A DNA stretch of 64,000 bases from Anaerolineales bacterium (GTDB taxonomy: Bacteria; Chloroflexota; Anaerolineae; Anaerolineales; UBA11858): positions 1 to 64,000 of the forward strand of contig JANQED010000019.1 in the NCBI GenBank assembly GCA_028278545.1. Reading direction: 5' to 3'. Both the position numbers and the translations under genes were made by a program. Below are positions 1 to 8,689 of the stretch, one piece after another. Numbering within the stretch: the first letter of the stretch is position 1; each line of letters opens with the position of its first letter. The notes below the pieces were generated by a model, which did no database searches, had not been told where the DNA came from, and was given only the letters and a program-made list of their open reading frames with translations.

Positions 1-480
1 GAAGATATAGTCAGCGGCAGTGATGGACTCGCCATCGCTCCAGACCGCATCCTGCACCATCTCGACAGTCAGGGTGTAGGTGCCATCGCCATTGTCCACC
101 ACTTCGGGGATCGCCTTCGCCAACATGGTGACGAAGTCAAAGCGCTTGTCTGAAAGTGCGAACAATTGTGGGGCCTGACCGGCAAGCACGTACTGAGTCC
201 AGACGGAGCTGCCTGGGCCGAGGTAGTTCCAGTAGTTCAGGGAGACAGGCTCCTCGAAGAGGGCGATGCGGTAAGCATCACAGCACTCTCCGCCAGCAGC
301 TTCTTCGGCCATTGGTTCGGCTTCCTTCTCAACCTCAACAACCACCGTCTCGACGACCGTCTCGCCTTCTTTCTCGACCACCACAGTTTCGACAACCGTG
401 ACTGTCTCAGGTTGGCAGGCCGCTAACGCCAGGCTGGCGATAACTAGTAACCCAACCAAAATAAACAATTTTTTAGACAT
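1..480 (-). CDS. Peptide-type ABC transporter substrate-binding lipoprotein (SBP family 5), C-terminus outside window
   Basis: Translation from the ATG at 480 gives 160 residues that leave the window in frame. Residues 1-21 form a lipoprotein signal with lipobox LAAC, so Cys22 should be lipidated and the protein anchored on the outer face of the membrane. A Val/Glu-rich linker with repeated TVVETVVVE units (about 26-55) precedes the binding domain. That domain contains RIALFEEPVSLNYW (about 70) and WSDGESITAADYIF (last 14 residues), the latter typical of oligopeptide/nickel-type SBPs. The start has a good Shine-Dalgarno (GGAGGAG, 8 bases upstream). No permease or ATPase gene is visible on this side; they may lie beyond the left edge. 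Family assignment is strong; the ligand is unknown. Confidence 0.85.
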   Translation of the reverse strand, partial: MSKKLFILVGLLVIASLALAACQPETVTVVETVVVEKEGETVVETVVVEVEKEAEPMAEEAAGGECCDAYRIALFEEPVSLNYWNYLGPGSSVWTQYVLAGQAPQLFALSDKRFDFVTMLAKAIPEVVDNGDGTYTLTVEMVQDAVWSDGESITAADYIF

Positions 481-485
481 TTTCC

Positions 486-572
486 TTACTCCTCCAATGG
501 ATTAGGGTAAATGGATTTTGAACTTTCTGACATGGGGAATTCCTTTGCTGTGACACTTATCTTGCTGGGCAT
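486..572 (-). other. Possible 28-codon upstream ORF in the leader of the SBP gene
   Basis: An ATG at 572 opens 28 codons (begins MPSKISVTAK, ends NPLEE) and stops inside the Shine-Dalgarno of the lipoprotein gene. The 11 bases AAGGAGGTGAT (581-571) just before and over its ATG match the full anti-Shine-Dalgarno of 16S rRNA. The ATG is only 2 bases after GGAGG, closer than usual. A second overlapping frame (ATG at about 586) is also open for 28 codons, so coding is uncertain. It could be a leader peptide or merely a ribosome-docking site. Confidence 0.25.
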
Positions 573-655
573 CACCTCCTTCCAACATGATAACCTCTTA
601 TTTCAGGCGCAATCACTATGTTTGATGACGCAGCACCTGTATTCCAATCCAGGCG

Positions 656-682
656 ATTATAACATAATTGAAATGATGTAAA
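656..682 (-). promoter_or_regulatory. Candidate sigma70-type promoter for the SBP lipoprotein at 1-480
   Basis: On the minus strand TTTACA (682-677) is followed after 15 bases by a perfect TATAAT (661-656). The spacer is short, but the -10 box is exact. It lies between the stop of the upstream SBP gene (721) and the start at 480, giving a leader of about 170 bases. Confidence 0.4.
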
Positions 683-720
683 CGGCACGCTATCCTGAGC
701 AGACCTGACCAAAAGATGGA

Positions 721-2661
721 TTATTCGGAACAACCTATTCCATAATCAAAAGCCTCGAGATTACTCAAACTATAGAATGGCTGGTTCACCTCGTTGAGCA
801 TACACATATCTGCACGCATTGCTGAAAGCTCCAAACGCCAATACAATGGAATAGCCGGTATGTCTTCCGCGAAGATCGCCTGTGCTTTTTGGTGGGCAGA
901 AAAATGCTCATCCGTATCCGGCAAGGAGTACAAAGCAGCCCGGCAAGCCTGATCGAACTCGGGGTTGCTGTATCCAGCCAGATTTCCACCTCCCCATCCT
1001 TTCGGATATTCTGGATAAGGGCCAGGGATCTCTTCACTCAGGTACAGGTAGCAGGGCGGAATCTGCGATGCAGACCAGGCAAATTCGGCCAGATCAAATG
1101 TGCGTCCGAAAACAAGGCCTTCTGGCCCAGGAGCCAGGAATTGATGCCAAGGCTGAGTCTGGACGATTACATGAACGCCGCATTGAGATAACGACTCTCC
1201 TACAATCTGAGCGACTGCCTGCCGTTCAGAGTCCTCAGGGATCAGATATACCAACTCAAAGGGCGTGCCATCGGGAAAACCGGCTGCACCAACCGAGGTC
1301 AGCGGCGTGCTCGGGTTCTGATCATAATCCGCCCAGCCAACGGTGGCTAAAAGTTCCAGGGCTGCCTGGGGATCGTAATCATATTGGGCGATCTCCTCAT
1401 TATATAGCGGATGCCTGGGGAACAAATATCCATCGGGGACAGCCGACTCACCGAAAAGGAGTTCATCAACGATCCTCTGGCGGTCGATGCACATCGTAAT
1501 GGCCTGGCGGACCTCTTTCGTTTCAAAGAAATCCATATGGCCTACATCCAGCGAAGCAATGCCCATGGCGATCTGCTCCCAGGAAGCGCTCTGCTGAAAT
1601 TCGATCCGCATCTGCCCCTGGGATTGTGCTTCGAGTATACGCGGCACCTGTGACAAATCCAGGCCGGTACGATCTACATAGTCACACTCGCCAACAGACA
1701 GAGCATCAACAGCAGTCGCAGCGTCCGGCACAAAGCGGAACACCAGATGATCGAACGCCGGCAAACCCTCTTCAACGCCGAAATAGTGGGGATTTCTGTC
1801 CAACGTGATGTGATCACCCGAAACCCATTCCACGACCGTATACGGCCCCCAACCCAAAGGAGGCCGGGTTGACACCTCAGCAGCAAACAATTCTTCCAGA
1901 GTCAGCGCCCCTAACTGGTGTTGCGGGAGCGGGGAGAAAAAGTTGGCCGCATACTCACCCTGATAACCAGGAATGCTGACCCATTCAACTGTACGTTCAT
2001 CCAATGACGTATAAGAATGAGTGAACCGTAGCGTATCCAAGGCATGACCGTAGAACGCCTGCGCAATAGAGAAGGAGAAAACTGAATCAGCGGCTGTCAG
2101 TGGAATCCCATCGGACCATAAAATATTCGATAACAACCGGAAGCGGGCTACCAATTCATCCATGGTCATGGGCTGATCGCCCTCATAGACCTGGGTACAT
2201 TCTGTGCTGGTGCAACCACTGGGCCGGTAGCTGACTCCATCTTGCAGGCTGACCCAATTCCCCTGGGCATCCATGATGATATCGCCCATCTCCACTTCAA
2301 CAGGTCGCAGTTCAGCACCCCCATTGGCAAAAGTAGGAATACTTTCCAGGATAACCGGTTGAACTTCTCCGTGCAGGATATCGAATGGCCCGTCATAGAT
2401 AGCCTGCAATACCCCTTGAGCGGCTGAAGACGTATCAGCATAGAGAAACAAAGAACTTGGTTCCTGTCCCATGCAAACGGTCAGCACCCGAGGAGGCTCA
2501 GGCGTCGGAGAAGGCAGCAACGTGGGGGTTAAGGTGCTGGTCGGAACAATCTGATCTGTGATCACAATATTCTCTTGATCAGAGACCGCTGTTCGAGACA
2601 CACAAGCTGTTAAGGTTCCAACTAAAATGGCAGCGATGATGTGTTGTAAAGGTTTCACCAT
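721..2661 (-). CDS. Peptide-type ABC transporter substrate-binding lipoprotein (SBP family 5)
   Basis: 646 residues. The signal ends in lipobox LTAC (Cys20), followed by a Thr/Pro linker (STLTPTLLPSPTPEPP, about 41-56), then a full-length family-5 solute-binding domain. Recognisable segments are LLSNILWSDGIPLTAADSVFSF and GPYTVVEWVSGDHITLDRNPHYFG, the conserved lobe-I stretch of DppA/OppA-type proteins. It should sit on the outer membrane face and bind a peptide or similar solute. It lies directly upstream of a second SBP gene of the same family, with no permease or ATPase between them. No Shine-Dalgarno is visible before the ATG; a terminator ends only 20 bases upstream, so translation may start on a very short leader. 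Ligand unknown. Confidence 0.85.
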   Translation of the reverse strand: MVKPLQHIIAAILVGTLTACVSRTAVSDQENIVITDQIVPTSTLTPTLLPSPTPEPPRVLTVCMGQEPSSLFLYADTSSAAQGVLQAIYDGPFDILHGEVQPVILESIPTFANGGAELRPVEVEMGDIIMDAQGNWVSLQDGVSYRPSGCTSTECTQVYEGDQPMTMDELVARFRLLSNILWSDGIPLTAADSVFSFSIAQAFYGHALDTLRFTHSYTSLDERTVEWVSIPGYQGEYAANFFSPLPQHQLGALTLEELFAAEVSTRPPLGWGPYTVVEWVSGDHITLDRNPHYFGVEEGLPAFDHLVFRFVPDAATAVDALSVGECDYVDRTGLDLSQVPRILEAQSQGQMRIEFQQSASWEQIAMGIASLDVGHMDFFETKEVRQAITMCIDRQRIVDELLFGESAVPDGYLFPRHPLYNEEIAQYDYDPQAALELLATVGWADYDQNPSTPLTSVGAAGFPDGTPFELVYLIPEDSERQAVAQIVGESLSQCGVHVIVQTQPWHQFLAPGPEGLVFGRTFDLAEFAWSASQIPPCYLYLSEEIPGPYPEYPKGWGGGNLAGYSNPEFDQACRAALYSLPDTDEHFSAHQKAQAIFAEDIPAIPLYWRLELSAMRADMCMLNEVNQPFYSLSNLEAFDYGIGCSE

Positions 2662-2680
2662 TCAATAACCATAAAAACCA

Positions 2681-2724
2681 CCGGAAAACCGGGGGGAGGC
2701 TGCGCCCCATCCCCGGTTTTCCGG
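2681..2724 (-). terminator. Perfect 14-bp inverted repeat, terminator of the sigma-factor operon
   Basis: CCGGAAAACCGGGG at 2681-2694 pairs perfectly with 2711-2724 around a 16-base loop. Read on the minus strand, the stem is followed by TGGTTTTTATGG, a U-rich tail. It sits 55 bases after the stop of the small gene at 2780 and 20 bases before the SBP start at 2661. Confidence 0.7.
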
Positions 2725-2779
2725 ACTCGTTCGATTCAATTGCCCAACCCTCGAACCAACAAATTTGCCCCTGTTCCCA

Positions 2780-3043
2780 TCATACGATCAAAACCCCTAT
2801 TTGCAGGGAATACGCCGTCGCTTTTGCAAAACGCTCAAATGAATGGTTAGCATACTCGCGACCCCAAGAAAGGGTCATTAAGCGAACGATCAATGACTGA
2901 TTAGTCTTCTTCTCTCGGGCTGCAGCCGACAAAAGACGCTTGCGAACATCGGCAGGAGGGTGTTTGCGCTCAAGCCAATTCTTCATCCCACGACGCAGCC
3001 TGAAATCAAACAGGTCTTTACCGGAATACTTATGTGAATTCAT
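2780..3043 (-). CDS. Small basic protein of unknown function, cotranscribed with the ECF sigma factor
   Basis: 87 residues from the ATG at 3043, which overlaps the end of the sigma-factor gene by 14 bases; a longer in-frame start exists at 3070. The protein is rich in Lys/Arg (RLRRGMKNWLERKHPP) and has no cysteine or histidine pair and no transmembrane segment. It is therefore not a zinc anti-sigma factor of the usual ZAS type, although it occupies the position where an anti-sigma gene is normally found. I do not recognise a family. Tight overlap with the sigma gene and the terminator directly downstream support it being a real translated gene of a two-gene operon. Confidence 0.55.
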   Translation of the reverse strand: MNSHKYSGKDLFDFRLRRGMKNWLERKHPPADVRKRLLSAAAREKKTNQSLIVRLMTLSWGREYANHSFERFAKATAYSLQIGVLIV

Positions 3044-3617
3044 ACTGCACTTCCCTGAGGCTGGTTTCATCGGTTGCTTCTAAGTGCGTCTTCAAAGCCT
3101 GACGACCGTAGTGCAAACGTGATTTCACAGTACCAACAGGGATCTCCAATATCTCTGAGATTTCTTGTAAAGTAAGGTCGTTAAAATAGTGTAAAACGAC
3201 AACCACGCGATGACGCAACGACAAATTGGCAACCGCCCGACAGATATCCTGCCACTCCTCATCTTTTTCGAGATGAAAAGCTGGGGAATTCCTCTTGCCG
3301 CTTGTCAGCCATTCAGCCATATCCTCTATGGGCTGGAGCAACCAACGCTTGCGTCGTTTGAGCCAGGTATAAGTAAGGTTGGTGGTTACACGATACAACC
3401 AGGGCTCAAGAGGGCGATCTGGATCAATGCGCATGGAAAAACGGTTCACCCGCAGGAAGACATCTTGCAGCAAATCCGCTGCAGCAAACTCATCCCCAAT
3501 GATCGCCAGCGCGGTTCGGTAAACTAAATGCTGGTAGCGATCATATAGCTCACCAAGGGCATCCAAATCCCCCTTCTGAAGTTGCAAAACCAATTCGCGG
3601 TCGCTGAACACTGGCAA
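3030..3617 (-). CDS. ECF-subfamily RNA polymerase sigma factor
   Basis: 195 residues with the two ECF domains. Region 2 spans about 10-90 (ELYDRYQHLVYRTALAI and DLLQDVFLRV, the -10-recognising and core-binding part), and region 4 about 125-180 (LSLRHRVVVVLHYFNDLTLQEISEIL with VGTVKSRLHYGRQAL, the -35-recognising helix-turn-helix). It would direct RNA polymerase to an alternative promoter set. The start shown is TTG at 3617; GTG at 3611 is equally plausible and has better spacing from AGGA. A sigma70-like promoter lies upstream. No anti-sigma factor with a zinc or transmembrane domain is next to it; the downstream partner is an unknown 87-residue protein. Confidence 0.9.
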   Translation of the reverse strand: MPVFSDRELVLQLQKGDLDALGELYDRYQHLVYRTALAIIGDEFAAADLLQDVFLRVNRFSMRIDPDRPLEPWLYRVTTNLTYTWLKRRKRWLLQPIEDMAEWLTSGKRNSPAFHLEKDEEWQDICRAVANLSLRHRVVVVLHYFNDLTLQEISEILEIPVGTVKSRLHYGRQALKTHLEATDETSLREVQYEFT

Positions 3618-3972
3618 ACTTCCTGATTAAAATCTTGCCTATACTACTCTTTCGATTAAATTAGGTTCAAAAATCATCCAAATTCCGAAATCAATCGAGT
3701 TATCTCTTCGAGTTCAAAAAAGCTATGACATAAGAAAGGGATAATGGGATTTGCCAATGGGGCATTCATCGTTTTATATGCCCTCAATGGGTTTAGTCGA
3801 AAAAAGCACTCACACAGTACAGCAATTATGCATTACAGATACACATCTGTCAAATATGAAGAAGCACAGATTGCTTAAAATCGCATGGGATCAAATTCTT
3901 GCCAGGAAAAAAACCAAGTCCGCGTTCATAGCAACATTTTAGCGAGGCACTATCCAGCTTTCAGTGTCCCTC
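3618..3972. other. Non-coding stretch between rsgA and the ECF sigma gene
   Basis: 355 bases. On the minus side it holds the candidate sigma-gene promoter. A 63-codon plus-strand frame (3751-3942) has no Shine-Dalgarno and no recognisable motif. A weak imperfect inverted repeat (TGGGGCAT, about 3766, with ATGCCCTCA, about 3779-3787) lies in the middle. I see no RNA gene. Confidence 0.4.
3641..3670 (-). promoter_or_regulatory. Candidate promoter of the ECF sigma gene
   Basis: On the minus strand TTGAAC (3670-3665), an 18-base spacer, then TAGTAT (3646-3641), about 24 bases before the start codon. The GAACC at the -35 position also resembles ECF-type -35 elements, so autoregulation is possible but unproven. 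Confidence 0.35.
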
Positions 3973-4878
3973 TCAATCATCGCCATCTTCGCCGTAACGC
4001 AGACGGATAAAGGACTCGTAGCGCTCTTCATGCACGCGCCCTTTTTCGACCGCAGCCTTGACAGCGCAGCCCGGCTCATGCAGGTGCATACAGTTGCTAA
4101 ATTTGCAGTCCGCGACAAGGCCTCGCAGCTCCGGGAAATAGCCATCGACCTCTTCAGGCTCGATATCCCAAAGCGCCATCGCTTTTAATCCCGGTGTATC
4201 AGCAACATAACCCCCATTTTCGAGAGGGAACATCTCGCGCACCACGGTTGTATGACGCCCCTTGCGCGTTGACTTGCTGATATCCCGGACAGCGAGGCCC
4301 AGTTCGGGCTGAACGGCGTTTAATAAACTGGATTTACCCGCTCCCGAGGGGCCCGCCAGCACAGAAACCTTCCCCCCCAGCCGTTTTCGCAATGCCGCTA
4401 CGCCGCGTCCTGTGGTCGCTGAGGTGAACAACAGGGAATAGCCAATTTTTTTATAGTGCCCATACCACCGGCGGGCATACCACCAGCCGATCAGATCGAC
4501 TTTATTAAAGACAATCAGCGAGGGAATTTCAGCCTGTTCAGCAACAATCAGCAGTCTATCCAGCATACGCAGGCGCGGTTCTGGATCCGTGCATGCGAAA
4601 ACAAAAACCGCCTGGTCTGGATTGGCGATCAGGATTTGCTGATATTCCCCCCTCGGCGTGGGCGCCATACGTGAGAACATGGAACACCGTTCTTCGATCT
4701 CCTCGATCATCCCCGTGCCATCTTCGAGAAGTGTGATTCGTACCCAATCTCCCACAGCGATGATATCCCCGGTGCGGCGCCCTTGTTTCAGCCGCCCCCT
4801 GAGACGGCAAATAACGGGACCACCATCCGTATCGACAGTATAAAAACCCGATTGCGAGCGGACAACTAATCCGCGCAT
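3973..4878 (-). CDS. rsgA: Small-ribosomal-subunit biogenesis GTPase RsgA (YjeQ)
   Basis: 301 residues, normal for the family. RsgA helps late 30S maturation and releases on GTP hydrolysis. An N-terminal OB-fold (about 1-70, CRLRGRLKQG) is followed by a circularly permuted GTPase: G4 NKVDL comes first (about 124), then the P-loop GPSGAGKSS (about 177), then G3 DTPGL (about 229). The C-terminal zinc site is C-x4-C-x-H-x3-EPGC (CKFSNCMHLHEPGC). The order G4-G1-G3 is diagnostic. It lies 38 bases after the stop of the penicillin-binding protein gene on the same strand and may be cotranscribed. Confidence 0.95.
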   Translation of the reverse strand: MRGLVVRSQSGFYTVDTDGGPVICRLRGRLKQGRRTGDIIAVGDWVRITLLEDGTGMIEEIEERCSMFSRMAPTPRGEYQQILIANPDQAVFVFACTDPEPRLRMLDRLLIVAEQAEIPSLIVFNKVDLIGWWYARRWYGHYKKIGYSLLFTSATTGRGVAALRKRLGGKVSVLAGPSGAGKSSLLNAVQPELGLAVRDISKSTRKGRHTTVVREMFPLENGGYVADTPGLKAMALWDIEPEEVDGYFPELRGLVADCKFSNCMHLHEPGCAVKAAVEKGRVHEERYESFIRLRYGEDGDD

Positions 4879-4916
4879 CTCCTCACTCGTTCCCAGATAA
4901 ATCTCCTTCCTCCGTA

Positions 4917-7199
4917 TTATGGTTCTGGTGCATTTTCCTCCTCTGGAGGCTCAGGTGTGGACAACACGCCCACAGAAGCCTCCCAGGGCAACAGATAAGT
5001 ACGCCGTCCTTCGAAGTATTGCTGAACGACTGCCCGGAAGATCGGCGCAGCGATATCGGAGCCTTCACCAGAATACTCGGCAATGACCACAATGGCAATA
5101 TCCGGTTTGTCGGCGCGATTTCGACGGGTATATCCCGCAAACCAGGCGTGAGAACTCTCTAGACCCGTTTCGGCAGTGCCCGTCTTGCCAGACATCGGGA
5201 TGACATTAGCGCTATAAGCGCCCAAAATGTGGTTTGCCGTCCCGCGCCGATTGTTGACCACATCTTTCATCGCTCCCTGGATCGCAGCTAGCGTTTCCGA
5301 GCTGATGGGCAGGGTGCCCTTGATGATTGGTTCAAGTTCAAGTACTGGCTCCTCACCTTGCACACCAATGCTCTCGATGATTTGCGGCTGATAGATCGTG
5401 CCGCCGTTGCCAATCGCGGCAATGAACTGGGCCACCTGTATCGGAGTCACCAGTGTGTCGCCCTGGCCAATGGCATTATTGATCGCCGCTACTTCATCTC
5501 CGGGGTCAGGGATATTGCCCTCTTCCTCCTCAACACCTTCGATCCCGGTCGGGCTGCCCAGCCCAAAAGCGCGCGCCATCCCTGAGATCGCATCGGTCAG
5601 CCCCTGGCGATACAAATCCAGGCCCATGTGCCAGAAGAAGGGGTTGCACGAACGCATCAATCCTTCCGGCAAGGTCAGCATACCGCTCGGCAGAGTTTTA
5701 CATTCACCCTGTGTAGCTTGCTCATCGCGGCAATGCTCCCAGGTCCAATCATATCTCGGCGCGATACTGGGAATCTCAGTAAAGGAGTACTGGCAATCAT
5801 ATGTGGACTCGACAGTATAAAGTCCGCTCTCCATAGCAGCCGCCATGGTGATGATCTTGAACACAGAGCCCAACGGATATTGCCCTTGCGTGGCGCGGTT
5901 GAGCAGCGGCTGGTTGCCGAAAGGCGAATAGATCTCTTCTAGTTGGTAACTGAAGTTGTAGTTTGTAGGTTCGAAGGCATTAGGATCAAACCACGGGGAT
6001 GAAGCCATCGCCAACACCCGCCCGGTATCGACCTCCATAACCACGATAGCCCCACCATATTTCATCAGGGTTAGCTGAGCGGCTTGCTGCAAATTGGTAT
6101 CCAAAGTAGTGAAAATGGACTGCGCTGGCTGGGCCTCGATATCGGCAAGCTGGGTGACGACCTTGCTGTCAGGCCCAAGCACATAAAGGGTGCCGCCGCG
6201 ATCACCTGTCAGATAGGATTCGCCCCATTTCTCGATGCCCTGACGCCCAACCATCTCATCTCGCCGGTAACCTTTGCGGAGGAATTCTTCTTCCTCTTCA
6301 GCCTGAATGCGCGAGACATAGCCTATGGCTTGCGGCGCGATCCCCATATCGAAGTAAAAGCGCGATTCGAATGGATACATGTATAAAAGGCCGTCATCGT
6401 ATCCATTTTCGACATCATAATAACGTTCAATCCGCTCGCGCAGCACCTCGCCCAGGGGCAGGTACCAATCCACGCCAATAGGGAAATCTTCATAGCTGGC
6501 CGCGATGGTATTTGGGTGTAGCCCCGTAATCCATTGCAGGTCTTCGAGGAAATCGGCTTCTTGCTCGGGGTCAATACGCCCGGGGACGATCCCAACTGAA
6601 ACTGCCTGAGCATAGGCAACAATCGGCTCGCCATTCCGATCATAGATATTGGCGCGTGAGGGCACATGCCGCTCCATCCACAGGGTATTGCCGCCGGCCA
6701 GCTCTGGCAAGATCAACTCGTCCGCCCACTGTACCCGCCAAGCATTATTCTCCAAACGCAGGTCCATCACCGTATCACGCTGGATTTCACCAATCAGCAC
6801 ACTATTCATCAAGACACGATAACTCACCTGAGCGCTCTCTGCATTACGAACCAAGGAAGATAAGATTTCATACTCCAAATCGGCCAGCGCCACTTCCCCA
6901 GCGACCGTGCGATAGCGGTCAGTGAACTCTTCGAGGGTGATGGCATCCTGGCTGACCTGCGTAAGCAGGGCATACATGGCGTCATAATCATCCGCTTTCC
7001 AGGCATCCAGATAAGCTATTACCGGCGATTCCACATCGGGGACAGGCGTTGTTTGGGGGCCAACGGTCGGGAGAACGGCCAACGTGGGGGAGGGAGTGTC
7101 AACAGCTTCCTGTGGCGCCTCGGTCGCCGCAGGTGTGGCCGCGCGGCACCCGGCAATGGTAAGAAACAACAGCCCAAAGATCAAAAGTCGAACTTTCAT
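4917..7199 (-). CDS. Class B penicillin-binding lipoprotein with MecA-type N-terminal domain (peptidoglycan transpeptidase)
   Basis: 760 residues from the ATG at 7199, chosen because it starts a lipoprotein signal (lipobox IAGC); an upstream in-frame start at 7250 would bury it. After a Pro/Thr linker come an NTF2-like MecA_N domain (about 55-150), a dimerisation region, and a transpeptidase domain with SxxK (SVFK), SxN (SCN) and KTG (KTGTAETG) motifs in order. It would cross-link peptidoglycan stem peptides outside the cytoplasmic membrane. A MecA-like N-domain is found in low-affinity PBPs, but resistance cannot be inferred. It lies downstream of maf with about 50 bases between. Anaerolineae often have reduced walls, so an intact transpeptidase is informative. 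Confidence 0.9.
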   Translation of the reverse strand: MKVRLLIFGLLFLTIAGCRAATPAATEAPQEAVDTPSPTLAVLPTVGPQTTPVPDVESPVIAYLDAWKADDYDAMYALLTQVSQDAITLEEFTDRYRTVAGEVALADLEYEILSSLVRNAESAQVSYRVLMNSVLIGEIQRDTVMDLRLENNAWRVQWADELILPELAGGNTLWMERHVPSRANIYDRNGEPIVAYAQAVSVGIVPGRIDPEQEADFLEDLQWITGLHPNTIAASYEDFPIGVDWYLPLGEVLRERIERYYDVENGYDDGLLYMYPFESRFYFDMGIAPQAIGYVSRIQAEEEEEFLRKGYRRDEMVGRQGIEKWGESYLTGDRGGTLYVLGPDSKVVTQLADIEAQPAQSIFTTLDTNLQQAAQLTLMKYGGAIVVMEVDTGRVLAMASSPWFDPNAFEPTNYNFSYQLEEIYSPFGNQPLLNRATQGQYPLGSVFKIITMAAAMESGLYTVESTYDCQYSFTEIPSIAPRYDWTWEHCRDEQATQGECKTLPSGMLTLPEGLMRSCNPFFWHMGLDLYRQGLTDAISGMARAFGLGSPTGIEGVEEEEGNIPDPGDEVAAINNAIGQGDTLVTPIQVAQFIAAIGNGGTIYQPQIIESIGVQGEEPVLELEPIIKGTLPISSETLAAIQGAMKDVVNNRRGTANHILGAYSANVIPMSGKTGTAETGLESSHAWFAGYTRRNRADKPDIAIVVIAEYSGEGSDIAAPIFRAVVQQYFEGRRTYLLPWEASVGVLSTPEPPEEENAPEP

Positions 7200-7249
7200 A
7201 GCGCTTCTCGTAAGGCAAAAATAGCTGTTAAGGCCAAAAGAGGTCCTCA

Positions 7250-7912
7250 CTATGGTAAAGCATTCAAGATTGAATTATAAACCGGACACTGATAACCCAG
7301 AGAGGTTTGACATGCTTCTGGTACGTTGATATCAGGCTCGAGGCCCACTTTGCTCAGGGTTCGTGTCAGGTGGCACAAGGGCAAACCGACCACATTGGCA
7401 TAACAGCCTTGCAGCTCATCGACGGGGTGAAAGCCAACATGTTGGATCGCGTAAGCTCCAGCTTTGTCCAGCGGATCACCAGTATCGATATACGCCCGCA
7501 CTTCTTCGTCAGTATAATTCCGCATAGGGACATCGGTAGCGCCAAGATCGGTCAGTAAAAGGGTATCCGGGCGGTGAACCGCTACACCGGTATAAACCTG
7601 ATGGGTACGCCCCCGCAGACGATGCAGCATATCGGCGGCATCTTCAGGGTCGCTGGGTTTACCTAAGATATCATCGCCATCGACTACGGTGGTATCCGCT
7701 GAGATGATCAGCGCGTCGCCCCCTGACCCTCTGGCAACCGTGCGGGCCTTGGATTCTGCCAAACGCAGCACATAATTCGGTGGCATTTCTCCCGGGAGAA
7801 CAGTCTCATCCACATCGGCAGGTACCACGCGGAAATCCCAGCCCAGGAGACCTAACAAAAACCTTCGCCGGGGCGAGTTGGAAGCAAGGATTAGATCAAG
7901 TTCAGAGGCCAT
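7250..7912 (-). CDS. maf: Maf-family nucleoside triphosphate pyrophosphatase
   Basis: 220 residues. Maf proteins hydrolyse non-canonical or modified NTPs such as dTTP/UTP or m7GTP to monophosphates. The N-terminal substrate loop ILASNSPRRRFLL (about 8-20), the catalytic region SADTTVV (about 71-77) with GKPSDPEDA, and the conserved DPLDKAGAYAIQ segment (about 145) are all present. The last roughly 25 residues (VPEACQTSLGY onward) extend beyond the usual end and are not recognised. No Shine-Dalgarno precedes the ATG. A TGATAGAAT extended -10 box lies about 40 bases upstream on the minus strand. Which NTP it prefers cannot be read from sequence. Confidence 0.93.
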   Translation of the reverse strand: MASELDLILASNSPRRRFLLGLLGWDFRVVPADVDETVLPGEMPPNYVLRLAESKARTVARGSGGDALIISADTTVVDGDDILGKPSDPEDAADMLHRLRGRTHQVYTGVAVHRPDTLLLTDLGATDVPMRNYTDEEVRAYIDTGDPLDKAGAYAIQHVGFHPVDELQGCYANVVGLPLCHLTRTLSKVGLEPDINVPEACQTSLGYQCPVYNSILNALP

Positions 7913-8090
7913 GAAACGGACACAACCATTTCAGTCGATTAACTCGCTGGATTCTATCACAACAATCTACCCCATTTTATGAGCTCATTGTACAATCATA
8001 ATCAGTCATTTGCTAAGAGTGATTGATGGATAGTTCCACTCGCTAACCGCACAACTTCCAAGATCCATTTTCCAAAAACCAGGAGAGGCA

Positions 8091-8663
8091 ATGCAAGCAC
8101 TCAAAGATCGTATTCTCAAGGAAGGCAAAAACCTGGAGAACGGCATTCTCAAAGTCGATAGCTTTGTGAATCATCAGGTCGATCCGGCTCTCATGAACGA
8201 AGCCGGGGTTGAATTCGCCAAGCTGTTCAAAGACCTCGACGCCACGAAGATTCTCACCGCTGAGATCTCCGGCATCGCCCCCGCCGTTTACACCGGGCTA
8301 CATATGGGGCTCCCCGTCGTCTACGCCCGCAAACGCAAACCCATCACCATGCCAGACCAGGTATTGCTCACCCTGGCCCCCTCGCACACCAAGGGTCGCA
8401 CCGTCGAATTAATCGTCTCCCCAGAATTTCTGGCGGGCGGAGAGCGTGTGCTGATTATCGACGATTTCCTGGCCAGTGGAGCTACCATTATGGGGTTAGT
8501 GCGCCTGGCCGAAACCGCGGGCGCTATCGTGGTCGGCATCGGCACATTGATCGAAAAAACCTTCGAGTCCGGGCGCGAAAGCCTGAGTGTTCTGAGCGTG
8601 CCCATCCTCTCCCTGGCAGCGATCAAATCAATGGAGGGAGATACAATAACGTTCGAAGGGTGA
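8091..8663 (+). CDS. xpt: Xanthine phosphoribosyltransferase
   Basis: 190 residues, the standard length. Xpt converts xanthine and PRPP to XMP for purine salvage. The PRPP-binding loop VLIIDDFLASGAT is at about 122-134, and the N-terminus (MQALKDRILKEGKNLENGILKVDSF split over residues 1-25) matches the Xpt family. A Shine-Dalgarno (GGAGAGG) precedes the ATG. guaA follows after 26 bases, so XMP made here could be aminated to GMP by the next gene product. I looked for a purine riboswitch in the 178 bases upstream and did not find its conserved core. Confidence 0.95.
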   Translation: MQALKDRILKEGKNLENGILKVDSFVNHQVDPALMNEAGVEFAKLFKDLDATKILTAEISGIAPAVYTGLHMGLPVVYARKRKPITMPDQVLLTLAPSHTKGRTVELIVSPEFLAGGERVLIIDDFLASGATIMGLVRLAETAGAIVVGIGTLIEKTFESGRESLSVLSVPILSLAAIKSMEGDTITFEG

Positions 8664-8689
8664 ACATGCAAGCGTCATAACGAATTGCC

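Noticed and set aside
3751-3942. 63-codon plus-strand frame between rsgA and the sigma gene
   Set aside because: No ribosome-binding site, no recognised motif, and length compatible with chance in AT-richer DNA.
7913-8090. Purine riboswitch before xpt
   Set aside because: The conserved purine-aptamer loops were looked for in the 178 bases and not found.
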